Assembly (NCBI GenBank): GCA_035578155.1
Contig: JAPWDM010000001.1
Span: 13,735,725-13,799,724 of the forward strand
Source: Brachynemurus nebulosus
Taxonomy: Eukaryota; Arthropoda; Insecta; Neuroptera; Myrmeleontidae
Length of the DNA: 64,000 nt
Direction: 5' to 3'
In this document: in pieces, positions 46,880 through 59,696 of the stretch
Layout: each line of letters begins with the position of its first letter
Numbering within the stretch: the stretch's first letter is position 1
Made by a program: the position numbers and the translations under genes
Notes under the pieces: model-generated
The model's input: the letters and a program-made list of their open reading frames with translations, nothing else
Told to the model about the DNA's origin: nothing
Database searches by the model: none

Positions 46880-48475
46880 TCCTCAAAACAAAATAAGGGC
46901 CACTTGAAAGTTTGTATTTTAAAACTGATTTATGTCGATCCACATCAAAATAACTTTTCTAAATGACTGTTGTTATGATATTAAGTGGTTGAGTAAATTA
47001 TAACAGTTAGGTTTAAGTGATATTATTGTTGAGGGGAAGATTTAAAGGTTTTTGTGTCTCGCACAGCGTCAAGTGGTTAGTTTTACTTATTTTTTTGAAT
47101 TTGATTTTAAATCAGTTTGCGCTAGATTATTGATTGCTGAGGTTGTTTTTTGAAGTTTGGCTTGTTATTCAATCATTTATTTTTACAATGCCGAGAATTC
47201 GACACCATATGGACGAAGCTACTGCTACCAGAGCTGTAACGATGATTGAGGGTGGTCAATCTCAACGTTCCGTGACTCTGCAGTTGGGTTGTTCACGAAG
47301 GGCTATTCAAAATGTTTGGAATCGGTATCAGCAGACCGGTAGTGTAACCCGGCGCCGTGGCTCAGGAAGAGTTCGTGCTACCACTGCCCGTGAAGACCAT
47401 TACATTCGACTGTGTGCACGACGTGAGCTGACTGTTACCGCAGGTACCCTGCAAAATCGCTTACATCGATCTACTGGTACTGTTGTCAGTAATCAGACCA
47501 TACGAAATCGTTTGCATGAAGACCAACAACGTTCAAGAAGACCAGTAATCTGTACCAAACTGACCGGAGCGCATCGTGCAAACCGTTTAAGATTTGCACG
47601 TGAACACCCTGAATGGGGCTTGGAGGAATGGCGTCACGTACTCTTCATGGATGAGTGCAAGGAGAACTTATTTAGGGATGATCGACGTGTAAGAGTGTGG
47701 AGAAGAAGTGGGGAAAGGTTTTCTGATCGTCACATTCATGAACGCGACAGATTTGGCGGTCCTAATCTCATGGTCTGTGGTGGAATTAGTTTGCAAGGCA
47801 AAACTGAGCTTGTTTTCCTGAACGAGGGTACTGTAACGGCTCAAAGTTACATCGAACAGGTTGTCAGACCCCATGTGATCCCCTTTGCACAACGAGCGGC
47901 TGACGGTTTATCCTGATGCAGGATAATGCCCGAGCGCATACCGCTCGAGCGACGACAACTGTCCTTAAGGAGGCTAATATACAGGTTTTACCGTGGCCTG
48001 CAAATAACCCTGACTTGAACCCAATAGAACATCTTTGGGATCAATTAAAACGGCGAGTCAGAGCAGCCGGAGAGGATGTGCACACCTAACAACTCATTGA
48101 TGTCTTGAGAAGATGTTGGGAGGAGATTCCTGATGAAACCGTTAGGCATCTTATTGAAAGCATGGCGAGGAGGCGTCAGGAATGTGTTTTAAAAGGGGGA
48201 GGGCATACTCGATATTAAATCACCGAAAAGTTGCATAATGTGTGCTTTTACTCAAAGCGTGAACGTTTGTTGATGACTGTAAAAATGACTATAAAAATGA
48301 TAAAATCCTAAAAAAATGTAATTATGGATTAATTTTTTATTTAATCTTATTAAAATTAATTTTATTTAGTAAAAAATTAGTTCCTTAATTAAATGTAAGC
48401 ATACCTTATACTGTAACTTATATAAAAATAAACTTATGCTGCAAAACATGAGTGGCCCTTATTTTGTTTTGAGTA

Positions 48476-48476
<1 letters not shown>
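46879..48476 (+). mobile_element. Tc1-family element, 1.6 kb
   Basis: The termini CTCCTCAAAACAAAATAAGG and the inverse CTACTCAAAACAAAATAAGG are inverted over about 26 bp with one mismatch. The element sits inside a TA array, so its TA target duplication is part of the array on both sides (46789-46878 and 48477-48554). Length and gene content are those of a full Tc1 element. It splits an older pogo-like transposase. Confidence 0.93.
47188..48218 (+). pseudogene. Tc1 transposase, one frameshift and one stop
   Basis: The ATG at 47188 opens MPRIRHHMDEATATRAV, and an in-frame ATG 54 bp upstream adds residues foreign to the family. The N-terminal half has the paired helix-turn-helix region (GQSQRSVTLQLGCSRRAIQN, then a GSGRVRATTAREDHYI linker and a second HTH). 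The catalytic D of VLFMDE, the D of LMQDNARAHTAR and the E of NPIEHLWDQL are all present, with 34 residues between the last two (DD34E). A missing T in GGTTTA at about 47905-47910 shifts the frame after RAADG. A TAA at 48087-48089 lies in the C-terminal part. Total length without these lesions is near 343 residues, normal for Tc1. Few lesions suggest recent loss of activity. Confidence 0.93.

Positions 48477-48554
<78 letters not shown>
48477..48554. repeat. (TA)n array, right of Tc1
   Basis: 78 bases of TA repeat, the other half of the array split by Tc1. Confidence 0.97.
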
Positions 48555-48557
<3 letters not shown>

Positions 48558-48991
48558 GTACAGTTCTCATCGTCATTTTCATTATCCGATTCACATGAAC
48601 CGTCATCTTTTGGTTTTGTAATTTTTTCTTTTTTGCTATTTTTGTCTTTTCAGAGCAAACCACCTTTTTTTCGTTTTTTTTCTTATTCTTGAAAATAACT
48701 TTTCTTACCTTTTCTTCCTCTGCATTTACTTGTTCTTTCTCTGTCTTCTCAAATGGTCACACATCTTCTAGAGTTTGAAAAAACCTAATACCAGATGTTG
48801 TGGCGATGGGTTGTCCAGAAGACTAGATACGACACACGTTTAGAAATCGGTTGCATGCCCAGAAGAAGATGAGAGTGCTGTGGAAGCAGATGGGGCATAT
48901 TCGGAAAGAAGCGTTGATGAATCAACAAATCAAATGCGGTTTAAAGAATGTGTAAACATGCCCCATATGCCTTGTGTAAACTTGCCCCTTC

Positions 48992-50506
48992 GGCAGATTT
49001 TCAACAAAATGTAATCTATAGATTTTTGTATTGAAATTGACATTTAACAGACTATCTTGAAATAACCGTAAAAGAACGGCCTAACAAGATAATCCATTAT
49101 TAATTATAACAATTTTTTTTTTGTTTTAGGATCAACGGTGTACGAAACAATTTCAGTGGAAACAGTCAATGTTCATGTTACGCGATACAATGCTGAATTG
49201 TAACAATGATCGAAAAATAAACTATTTTTGCTAAAATTGATGCTCTTGTTAATCAATCCTGTATCCTTAAGCAAGATTGAGTGATAAAAGTTTCAGAGGA
49301 CAAAAAATTGTAACAAACTACAGAGCCAATGAACATGGAGTATATTTGCAAAGGCAACCACCCTCAGAGTTGTTCAACTTGAAGAACGACATGGATTTTC
49401 TAACAGTTTGAAAACATCGGTTTTTGCAATTAAAAAGTTCTAAAATCCGTGATTTTGTTATTTTACCCGTAATGTTTTTTTCGTATATTGTTTTTAAGAT
49501 AACCCAGTAAAAAATGGTGGTAAATTAAGATTAACTATAAAATATTCAAGCCAGGTATTCAATTTTTATCGCTGCCAGTCAGGAAAGACTATTATTTCAA
49601 TAATTTTCAGCACGGACAAATGGAAATGTCAATGCTTTTATTTTTTGATTTACTCGTTAGTAATAGTACCATTTCAAAATTAACTAATATTATATCTGCT
49701 ATCATTTTACTCCTGACAGAATACATTGGAATGACAGGATAAATTGGAACCAGCGCACATGGGTTTAAAGTTTATGCTCTGATAATTCTTTTTAATACAT
49801 AGAAGACAATATGTGAAATGCATACAAACGAATAATGAATCTTTTAATAAATTGCAACAGGAAAAGCACATATAAAAATATTGAAAAGACTAGGTATTGA
49901 AATAAAACAATGAAAATATTCTAGGTGGAATTTTAAAATCGAATTTTAGTTAATAATTGTTATACGCTTAGATGTACAACATAACAATAAAATTAGGGGG
50001 CCCGCTGAAATAATTCTTGAGTAAATACTCACTACTAAGGAAAAAAAAGTTTTAAAGAAAGAAATAAACCAATCGATAAAAGAGAAAAAAAAAACAAAAC
50101 TTTAATTTTTATTTAGCTATTCACTATCAACAGGATGATTTATATTGGGCGTTCATGACACTGCAATTGATATCAAAACTCTTAAGCCAAATGGGCCAAA
50201 ACTTGACGCATGCATTTTGTTCAACTAATTTCTGTAAAAATATGAATATAATTTTATGAATAAAAATTGGAATTCATATTTTCGATTTAGACTGATAAAC
50301 TGATAAACTTTAGAGATCGGAAATAACTGATGAAGTGATTACTGATTAGTTAAGTATAAAATACTAGTTAATAGTTATTTGTGTATTAAGAGCGCAAAAT
50401 GGTATATTGCCGTTCGATTGAAAATGTTGACGTGCGACACCGCCAGGCGGAGCGCGTTAATTTCATGAGAGCGGCAATATTATTTTGTGCTCGAATTACA
50501 CACAAA
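48992..50506. other. unannotated AT-rich stretch
   Basis: No family motifs were recognised. Confidence 0.4.
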
Positions 50507-51010
50507 ATTTTTTCTACAATCTTATAAAATGTATTTTTTATTTAAAAGATACTTAAAAAAATAATAATGGACGTTAATATTTACTTTAATGTTTTGCAGC
50601 TTCAGAAATATTTGGAGGTGTACTTGAGAAATCACAGTTATATATTTGCATCATATATGTATAGATTTCTTAAAATTTTTTATTCTTATTTTTTATTAAT
50701 TATAGTTATTTTTTATTTTTAATATAATATTTTCTAGTTATTTTGAAATTTAATAAAATTAATATTTCACTTGATTACCGTAAGAATAATAATTTTAGAA
50801 TCTGTTTATTTGTTACCATAGAAAATATAAACAACGCCTACCCGATTTGTAATTAAATATACGTTGAGCGAGCGACAAAGTATTACTTTACGCTTTAAAG
50901 CGCAAAGTAGTACTTCGCTGCTCGGCAACGACAGTCTTCGGCAAATAACCACTTTGCGCTTTCTTCACAGAGCACAAAAGCCTTCTTTCCACTAAGATTG
51001 TAGAAAAAAT
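50507..51010. repeat. 18-bp inverted repeat around a GC-rich core
   Basis: ATTTTTTCTACAATCTTA at 50507-50524 and its inverse at 50993-51010 enclose about 470 bp. Inside, TACTTTACGCTTTAAAGCGC (50884 onward) is part of a 26-bp near-perfect palindrome. It could be a MITE; no target duplication was seen. Confidence 0.5.
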
Positions 51011-51249
51011 ATATTTTGTTTATATTAAGCACATATAATGTTACTGCAAAGAAAGTGAGATATTATACATGTTATTAAATAATCACAAGAGAATATGAGA
51101 TATACAAGATATGTTATGAATATAAGCATATGTTTACATTAGAAATATTTTGAATTCGGCTTACTTAATTTGTATTACAGTTGATCACTTATTTATTCAA
51201 CAATAATTTTTTTTAAAATTACTAATAGTTAGAATTATATATTAAAATA

Positions 51250-51640
51250 TGAAATACCTCTGTCGCAGCATCTGCATAACATAGCGAATTTCCAAATATT
51301 GAGCACTGGCGGATCTCATCTAAGACCGTAACCCATTTAAAATAATTCAGCTTTCTAAGAGTGAAACGATTTTCAAAATCAGTTGAGTAGTTAATTTTTG
51401 GCGCTTTTTCGCATAAGGCGCTTGACGCATATATCCATTTAAAATAGTTTAGTTAGAATCGGCTGGGTAATTTATTTTTGGTATTTTTGGGACCCAAGAA
51501 CCCGAACGGACTTTGTACAGCATAGTGCTATCCACCTAAAATAACTTAGTTTTCGTGCAATGAGAAAATTTTGAGAATCGGTTCGGTAGCTTATTTCTGG
51601 TGTTTCCGGATCTGCAAGATCCCGGTAGACCTCATTTATA
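51250..51640 (-). mobile_element. 120-bp satellite element, copy 3, terminal piece
   Basis: Inverse of the right end of copy 2: TACCTCTGTCGCAGCATCTG (51256 onward), then two to three inverted satellite units and a block matching 44650-44800 (AAGATCCCGGTAGACCTCAT). It stops at TA where the 5.27-kb foldback begins. Confidence 0.75.
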
Positions 51641-52468
51641 CCTGAAATTTTATATTTAGACAATTACGTCACAAATTAGTTCAACCCTTCAAAATGATGT
51701 CATATAGATTTTAAACCAATAACTGAATACAAAATTTTTAATACTCCTTAAAAATACTCCTTCTCGATTTAACATTACGAGTTAGAAAGAGATAATATAA
51801 TAATATAATCCAACCTAATTAAACAAAAACAACTGAAATATTAATGATAATAATATAAAGAGGCGACCTACGTCGTTACCTATTTGTAACCACACTCCAG
51901 AAGAAGATGTAATTATAATGAGTTGTCTGTCAAATGTTACTCTTAATAAGATTTTCAAATTTGTTTAATTTGTACAGTAAGGCTCAACGTAATGGCAAAC
52001 TAGTAATTAGATTTTACCGTGCAAATGGTTTAAATAGTTATAAAATATAGCTATTTAATGACAAACAAATCAACCAAACTTTTCAATCTTATACCTAAAC
52101 TTTTTCTATCAATAACAACTCACTCATATTTTATTTTAAAAATGCCTATTTTTTTAGCTTATCGTACTTTTTAACTTGACCTAGTAGTGTACTTTTAAAC
52201 AGTTTTAGAAATCAGTTTACTTATTGCAATTCAAATGTTTGATGAATTTCTGCAAGGAAAATTCAGCTACTACACCATATCTCACCAGGTCACCATAAAA
52301 AACGCTTTTATATTCTCCAGCCGCCATATTGAAATCACTGTTGTGTGAGGACAATTTTGCCACGCATATTTGAAAAATAGAGTCCATAACCTTTAATTTG
52401 AGATATTGCAGATCTATTTTAAGCAACACCAATTTTTGACAGCAGGGTGTCCCGTTCAGAAAGAATGT

Positions 52469-52740
<272 letters not shown>

Positions 52741-53027
52741 CAATTCTTTCAGTGCGAAAATTCTTTGCTATGCAACCCTTTCACCTTATTTTGGTCATTT
52801 TAGGGCTCTTTGGTGGAATTTTGTTAATTTATTCATTCAAAAATGACAATTTAGAACAAGATGTAGTATTTTTTATCCATATTTCAAGAGTTATTTTCTA
52901 ATTTATTATCCTGTTTGTGGTCCTTTATGACATATTAAGTGTTAAATAGTCGCCTACTTACAATTTAAGCCCTTTCCGTAGAATTTATTTTGGTAGCATA
53001 AATCAATAATCGATTTCTTGGACTCTA

Positions 53028-53422
53028 TTGAAATTCCTTTAATTTTCCAGTAAATATATGAAAAAATTGACCTTAAGGATTATTAATTTTTATGTTTATT
53101 TAAAATATAGGTACTTACCTACGTAAATATACTTCTAAATTTGAAAATCAAGTAATTCATTTTTGAAACATATAAAAGTATATATCAAATTGTAAAGTGT
53201 TCGAATACGAATGTGGTGTTGGACATGTTGATACAATTTGCATGCATAACATTTTTCTTAGAGAATTTTTTTTTAAAAACTATTAATGAAATTTTTTTAG
53301 CTTATATAGGAAGTAGAAGATCCAAATATTAATATTATAAACAAAAAAGTTCAAATTTGTGGGAAATTATGGGAATCCATTCGGTTTAAATTTTGTCATA
53401 TGAGTAAATATGCTGTATATAT

Positions 53423-53504
<82 letters not shown>

Positions 53505-53677
53505 TTTGGCGAATCGGCATCATTTTCGGATTGTGGCAACCTTCAAATAAAATTCTATCATAGACCCAAGTTCAAGTCTTACCATGACAGTGACAGTAAT
53601 AGCTGAATTTTCTTTTCAGTCGGAAATTCATTCAAACAATTGAAGATAGGAAGTAATGAAATAAAAATTTGAAATAT
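53028..53677 (+). repeat. segment repeated at 62652-63309
   Basis: The two segments appear identical by eye except for the length of the TA array (8 bp longer in the second). It begins TTGAAATTCCTTTAATTTTC and ends ATAAAAATTTGAAATAT. Confidence 0.93.
53431..53501. repeat. (TA)n array, 71 bp
   Basis: Left edge of the inner inverted pair. The mirror array is at 55778-55836. Confidence 0.96.
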
Positions 53678-55774
53678 ATTTAGAAATACACTACCAGCTC
53701 AAGTGAGAAAGTACAATAAGCTAAAAAAATAAATATTTTTAAAATCAATCAAATTTCATCAAAATCCTCCTAGTAGTTTTTGCATGATGCGTACACAGAC
53801 AGACGGACAGGTCAAAATTTAAATATCGCTGTTTTGGTATCTAAATTAATAACTGTCTATAATATCAGTACAATTTTCCAAAAATATTCCATGTACATAC
53901 AGACACGGTCCATTCAGGCCCGACGAGGGGTGGGGTAACTGGGGTTCTAGCCCTGGGGCCCGGGCTTGAGGAGGGGGCCCGTAACTGTCGATAGAAGGCC
54001 AAGGAAAAGAGGTTTTTTTGTTCATAACTTATTTTCTTGGGAGGAATTTTTTAAAATAATGTAGTTTATTCCCGGGGCCCACTATTTTTCTCCACGGCCC
54101 TGGGTCCATTTGCAGTTTTATTATATGTATTTATAGATTTGTAATGCACTGCATTTTGTAAGAAACAAAGACATGTACTTGGAATTTATTAATTGTTTTT
54201 TAAAAGTTTTTGAAATAAATTTAATTTTCTGGGGGTTTTAAGGGCCTTATTATTTCATACGCATCCGTTTAATGATACGTTGAACCTTTCCCGTATTATA
54301 AAATTCATATGTAAATCGGCGTTGATGTCTCTTTTCCAAAACCACGGTCTATTACAATAAGTAATATGAACTGCCATATTTGATTTTGTGGACTTTTAAT
54401 ATCAAAGCTTTCCAGTGATGAAGGAAGGGTTACTAACAATATTATGTTTATCAAATATGGTAATTAAACTTTGTATACCTTAAAAATTAAGGTCAATTAT
54501 CTTTTATTTATGAAATGATTTTTTTGAATCGCTTTCAGTTTTCGTTAGTACAAGGTCTAATAACAAAATAAATTAATTTTTCCATTAATCTTCTAAACCA
54601 GACGTTAGAAAACTACGGTCGCTGGGCCAGACCTGACCCACCTGTTGTTTTTAATCCGGCTCACCAATCAATATAGTGCCTTTAACTTTAGTAATGCTTT
54701 TTAATGATGAATTTTTAGAATGAGTATTTTTACTAGAAGATAGCAAAATAAATTATTTAAAGTTTAAAGACATGGGTCAATCCAAATTCTAGAATGATGA
54801 TACTATCCATTAAAATCACCTTGGTGGAGCCCTTGGCAATAATATAAGGGCACGAGAATTGTATAATGCCTATTTATATCCCTTTCTGTAATAATGATAT
54901 TGATATTCATAACTTTACACCTACTTAAGGGATTTTTGTGGCTCTATACAAAAATTTTGGGGGTATAAGAATTTTCTTGATCCCAGATTCGCACTCAGAG
55001 TCGAAAAATGCAAAGAAATACCATAGTCACTCACCCAAATCACAACCCTGATTTTTTTCGAGGGGGTGTCTTATTGTTACTTAACCTAAATTTATATTTT
55101 TTTAATACACCTTCCACCAATCTGACCTTGCTGAAATTTCTACACACGATAACTATGTTAGAGCCAAATAACATATATTTTTTTGGTAGGTGTCACTCAA
55201 GGAGTTGATGTAAAACATGCATCCTCAAAAATTCAATTATTATTTTAATCTAGTAAATAACGTCATACGAATATAAAAAAATTATATAATATAAAGCTAC
55301 TTTATGTCAACATTCTTTATTAATTTCATCTAATTATCTTCAATAGTTTTGAGGAAAAACAATTTTAAATTTAAGGGTTGTTACCCCCATATCTCTGACA
55401 ATATAGGGGGTACAGGTCTAATACCTATATTTTCGAACATTACTCACCATGAGCAACATTCGTGAAAAAGAATAGCCGAAAAAGCCGCTGGGCCGAAATC
55501 ACATAATGCTTACCCGGCGAGACCTTTTGATTGATTTTTAAAATATTTATTTTTTTAGCTTATTGTACTTTCTCACTTGAGCTGGTAGTGTATTTCTAAA
55601 TATACTTCAAATTTTTATTTCATTACTTCCTATCTTCAATTGTTTGAATGAATTTCCGACAGAAAAGAAAATTCAGCTACTACTGTCACTGTCATGGTAA
55701 GACTTGAGCTTGGGACTATGATAGAATTTTATTTGGAGGCTGCCACAATTCGAAAATGATGCCGATTCGCCAAA

Positions 55775-55777
<3 letters not shown>
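53502..55777. mobile_element. inner inverted-repeat element
   Basis: AAATTTTGGCGAATCGGCAT at the left and its inverse at the right open arms of about 240 bp (53502-53745 and 55545-55777). The arms include TGACAGTGACAGTAATAGCT / AGCTACTACTGTCACTGTCA and, further in, CTACCAGCTCAAGTGAGAAA. Both outer ends abut TA arrays, so it probably inserted at TA. A retroelement-like tail (CAGACAGACGGACAGG) is near 53800 and a hAT element at 53915. The rest, to 55544, is unidentified. Confidence 0.65.
53915..54102. mobile_element. hAT MITE, 188 bp, perfect TSD
   Basis: Starts CAGGCCCGACGAGGGG and ends CCACGGCCCTG, with GGGGCCCG blocks near both ends. The flanks are GGTCCATT at 53907-53914 and 54103-54110. 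Confidence 0.88.
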
Positions 55778-55849
<72 letters not shown>

Positions 55850-55852
55850 AAT
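55778..55852. repeat. (TA)n array with one G interruption
   Basis: 59 bases of TA, then G, then a short second run. Mirror of 53431-53501. Confidence 0.95.
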
Positions 55853-55858
55853 AATATA

Positions 55859-56075
55859 GGGGCGCAACAAGTACAAATCTACCGAGAGGTCTAACAAAAA
55901 TTTGATAACGCAATTCTCCGATAACATTGTAAAAATGTCGTCTCCGAAAATTCGATTTTCAAATAAAAAATACCAGTAAACAGTTTAATATGAATAAAAT
56001 AAATGGAAGGAAAATTTACGTAATTTTCGTGGAGTCTGGACCCCTTGCCCCCCCCCCCCGGTTTTTGCATTCCAA
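55859..56075 (-). mobile_element. hAT MITE relative of 18277, in right arm
   Basis: GGGGCGCAACAAGTACAAAT, TTTGATAACGCAATTCTCCG and GGTTTTTGCATTCC correspond, inverted, to the 18277-18536 element. Unlike the left-arm copy it keeps the GGGGCGCAACAA end. A C13-14 homopolymer lies near 56047-56059. Confidence 0.65.
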
Positions 56076-56909
56076 TATATATAGAACATTCTTTCTGAAC
56101 GGGACACCCTGCTGTCAAAAATTGGTGTTGCTTAAAATAGATCCGCAATATCTAAAATTAAAGGTTATAGACTCTATTTTTCAAATATGCGTGGCAAAAT
56201 TGTCCTTACACAACAGTGATTTCAATATGGCGGCTGGAGAATATAAAAGTGTTTTTTATGGTGACCTGGTGAGATATGGTGTAGTAGCTGAATTTTCCTG
56301 CAGAAATTCATCAAACATTTGAATTGCAATAAGTAAACTGATTTCTAAAACTGTTTAAAAGTACACTACTAGGTCAAGTTAAAAAGTACGATAAGCTAAA
56401 AAAATAGGCATTTTTAAAATAAAATATGAGTGAGTTGTTATTGATAGAAAAAGTTTAGGTATAAGATTGAAAAGTTTGGTTGATTTGTTTGTCATTAAAT
56501 AGCTATAATTTATAACTATTTAAACCATTTGCACGGTAAAATCTAATTACTAGTTTGCCATTACGTTGAGCCTTACTGTACAAATTAAACAAATTTGAAA
56601 ATCTTATTAAGAGTAACATTTGACAGACAACTCATTATAATTACGTCTTCTTCTGGAGTGTGGTTACAGATAGGTAACGACGTAGGTCGCCTCTTTATAT
56701 TATTATCATTAATATTTCAGTTGTTTTTGTTTAATTAGGTTGGATTATATTATTATATTATCTTTTTCTAACTCGTAATGTTAAATCGAGAAGGAGTATT
56801 TTTAAGGAGTATTAAAAATTTTGTATTCAGTTATTGGTTTAAAATCTATATGACGTCATTTTGAAGGGTTGAACTAATTTGTGACGTAATTGTCTAAATA
56901 TAAAATTTC

Positions 56910-56912
<3 letters not shown>

Positions 56913-56979
<67 letters not shown>
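56913..56979. repeat. (TA)n array, 67 bp
   Basis: Junction between the 5.27-kb foldback and the inverted satellite element. It corresponds to the array at 44506-44586 in copy 2. Confidence 0.96.
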
Positions 56980-56992
<13 letters not shown>

Positions 56993-58185
56993 GGATATTT
57001 TATCTTTCTAACAGTAAAAGTATTTTTAAAAACCGTTGTGTAGTTTTCTATGCCGCATTTGCATTCGCAAGATCTCAGATAACATACTGTACTTATCTAA
57101 AATAGTTTACCTCTGGAATAGTGAAAAAATTTTCAAAATCGGTCAGTTATTTTATTTTTGACACTTCTGGGTCCCATGGACTCTGTCGGACCTTACATGA
57201 GGTAATCTGTATCTATCTAAAATAGTTTAGCTCTCTAACAACGAAAAAATTTTCAAAATCGGTCGGTTAGCTTATTTTTGGCGCTTAAAAGATCCGAGGA
57301 CTCTGGCCGACCTCATACAACATATAAGCTAAATCCATCTAAAATAGTTTACCTCTGTAATAATGAAAAAATTTTCAAAATCAGTTGGTTATTGTATTTT
57401 TGACACTTTTAGATCCAATGGACCCTAGCGGACCTTACATAAGCTAATCTATATCTATCTAAAATAGTTTAGCTCTCTAACAGTGAAAAAATTTCCAAAA
57501 TCGGTTGGTTAGTTCATTGTTGACACTTTTGGGTCCAATGGACCCTGGCGGACCTTACATTACGTATTCTATATCTACCTAAAATAGCTTAGCTTTTTGA
57601 CAATGAAAAAATTTTCAAAATCGGTAGCTTATTTTATTTTTGACACTTCTAGGTCCAGTGGATCTTACCGGACCTTGCATAAGGTAATCTATATCTTTCT
57701 AAAATACTTTAGCTCTCTAACAGTGAAAAAATTTTTTAAATCGGTCGGTTAGTTTATTTTTGACACTTTTGGGTCCCATAGACCCTGGCGGACCTTACAT
57801 TACGTAATCTATATCTATCTAAAATAGCTTAGATCTTTGACAGTGACAAAATTTTCAAAACTGGTCGGCTAGTTTATTTTTTACAATTATGGTATCAATG
57901 GACCCTGGCGGGTCATATAACCTATGGCAGTCCGCCAGGGTCTTGCCTTTGAATTTAACCAATTCAAATATTTTAGCTTACTAACGGTGAAAAAATTTTC
58001 AAAATCGATTGAGTAGTTAATTTTTGGCATTTTTAGGTCCCCAATAGCCTAACGGATCTCATATAAGATATCTTAAGTCCATTTAAAATTGTCTAGGTTC
58101 TAAAATTAATGATTAATAGTGAAAAAATTTTCAAAATCGATCCAGTTCTTTAAAATTTTTTTCCTGGCATATAAACATTATTATT
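56980..58185 (-). repeat. 120-bp satellite element, copy 3, main array
   Basis: GTGAAAAAATTTTCAAAATC recurs at about 57119, 57240, 57363, 57483, 57603, 57722, 57841, 57985 and 58117, giving nine inverted units. The left margin (TATGCCGCATTTGCATTCGC) is the inverse of 44470-44490. The right margin matches the inverse of 42960-42975. Beyond 58185 the homology resumes only at about 60925. Confidence 0.88.
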
Positions 58186-58315
58186 ATGTTATTAGTCGAA
58201 TTTTCTCCGAAAAATTAGACTTATACAGTCTATACGATAAGAGCTGCGAGAGGCGAGAGCAGGGGCGCTATCCGTTTTCGGACCCGTAGAACATGAATAT
58301 GTAGAAAAAAAAATG

Positions 58316-58320
<5 letters not shown>

Positions 58321-58391
<71 letters not shown>
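58321..58391. repeat. (TA)n array, 71 bp
   Basis: Uninterrupted TA repeat. The 136-codon minus-strand frame over it is an artefact. Confidence 0.96.
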
Positions 58392-58393
<2 letters not shown>

Positions 58394-58424
58394 CCGCCAC
58401 CTTTTAATTTGTGTAGGGCCCCCC

Positions 58425-59340
58425 TATGGAAGTTAAGAGATGAAATTTGGTAAATGGGGCTCATTTTCGAGGCACCTCGTACTATCAAAGTGGGGTCAAA
58501 TTTTGGGCAAATTTTTTTTCTGACCCGACCTTTAAGGGGGTGCTGGGGGGCGGAAAAGCAATAAAACTTTTCCAAACCGGTTTTAAATAATGTTTCGGTC
58601 AATTATCTACAACATATCCAAAATTCAGCTTCCTAGGATGATTTGGTGGGAGTAGAGGGGGGAAAAACGGTTTTCGCTGGATCTAACAGGCCCCCAGCCC
58701 CCCAGAATTAACGTAGAGGGTTGAAATTTGGTGTGTTGATAAAGTTCGTACCTAGGTTGTGCTTTTTGGAGGTTTTAATATTTTACCCCCACCCCCCTCA
58801 TTTTTAAGCTACAATTTCATGCATTTTCGACGTTTTCGAAGTTTGTACCACTCGCACAGGTCACCCAAATAAACCTAGAGGGCTGAAATTTTGTATTCGG
58901 ATTGAGTTAGTATCAAGGGGGTGCCTTTTGGGGGTCTCGACGTTTAACCCCTACCCCCACCATTTTTATACCTAATAAAACATGATTTTTCTCGTTTTTT
59001 AACAGTTTCGTTCGGGTCAAAATCTCCCCAAATAAACCTAGAGGGCTGAAATTTTGTGTACAGGTTAAGCTAATAGCCAGACACTGTTTTTTGGGGGTTT
59101 CAACTTTTAACCCTTACCCCCACGATTTTTACGCCAATATTTCCTTAATTTTTTTGCTTGTTTTCTAACACGTCTAGAGACTCCATAAGGAAACCTAGAG
59201 GGCTGAAATTTTGTACGTGTATTCAGTTAGTATCCAGCTAGTACCTTTTAGGGAGTCCACATTACTTTTCCCCCCACTTCTTCCATTTTTACATCGGAAT
59301 TGAATGCTATTGTTAAATGTGTTTTAAATGCATTACTTTT
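58425..59340 (+). repeat. minisatellite, 4-5 units of ~160 bp
   Basis: AGAGGGCTGAAATTTTGT recurs at about 58877, 59038 and 59198, and as diverged forms at about 58716 and 58428. Each unit ends in a TTTAACCC / TACCCCCACC block. The part from 58652 is repeated at 63311-64000. Confidence 0.8.
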
Positions 59341-59696
59341 ATTCTAAATACAAGTAGGCGAATAGTAATTTTAAAAAATTAATAAAAAAGTGAATACAAT
59401 TTTTTAACAAATGAAATACATACATATTAAGTAATTTGAAAATGTTATTAAAGTCACTGTTTATTTATAAATTAGGAATTTTGAATTTTTATTATTTATA
59501 AAATAGAAATTTTGGATTTTTTTGGAAAGAAAAAATACATTCATAAAGGCCTTCTAGTCTACTATTTAAGGTCCTTTTTTAGTACTTAAAAATAAAACAC
59601 AAAGGCAATTGGCGGATAAGCATGGGTAGGAATGCTTTCGTACGAATTATGTTGGCTTTTTTCCTGGTAACTGCTACCGGTAAAAATTGAAATTTA

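Larger units (their letters stand above)
46614..48760 (-). pseudogene. pogo-like transposase C-terminus, split
   Basis: Reading from the right, minus-strand codons at 48760-48555 give a Lys/Glu-rich stretch (EQVNAEEEKVRKVIF) and, after a frame change, [20 protein letters not shown], an acidic tail. The frame is then broken by TA repeats and the Tc1 element. It resumes at about 46785 with DSEPGAYWIQCT, a stop, CKSKR, a stop, TPNDCRLIETD and a TAG at 46614-46616. A Lys-rich region, an acidic stretch and a WIQCxxCxxW-type zinc-knuckle end are characteristic of arthropod pogo/Tigger-like transposases. The DDE catalytic core is absent. Dead in at least three places. Confidence 0.6.
46225..48991 (-). 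mobile_element. pogo-like element interrupted by a TA array and Tc1
   Basis: GACCGGGGCATGTTCACACA at the left and the inverse GAAGGGGCAAGTTTACACA at the right are imperfect inverted ends. A second GGGGCATGTTTACACA lies subterminally near 48950. Inside, on the minus strand, are pieces of a transposase C-terminus. TA flanks only the left end, so the right limit is approximate. The 46879-48476 Tc1 is a later insertion. Confidence 0.55.

Noticed and set aside
47668..47892. 74-codon minus-strand frame
   Set aside because: Antisense shadow of the Tc1 transposase.
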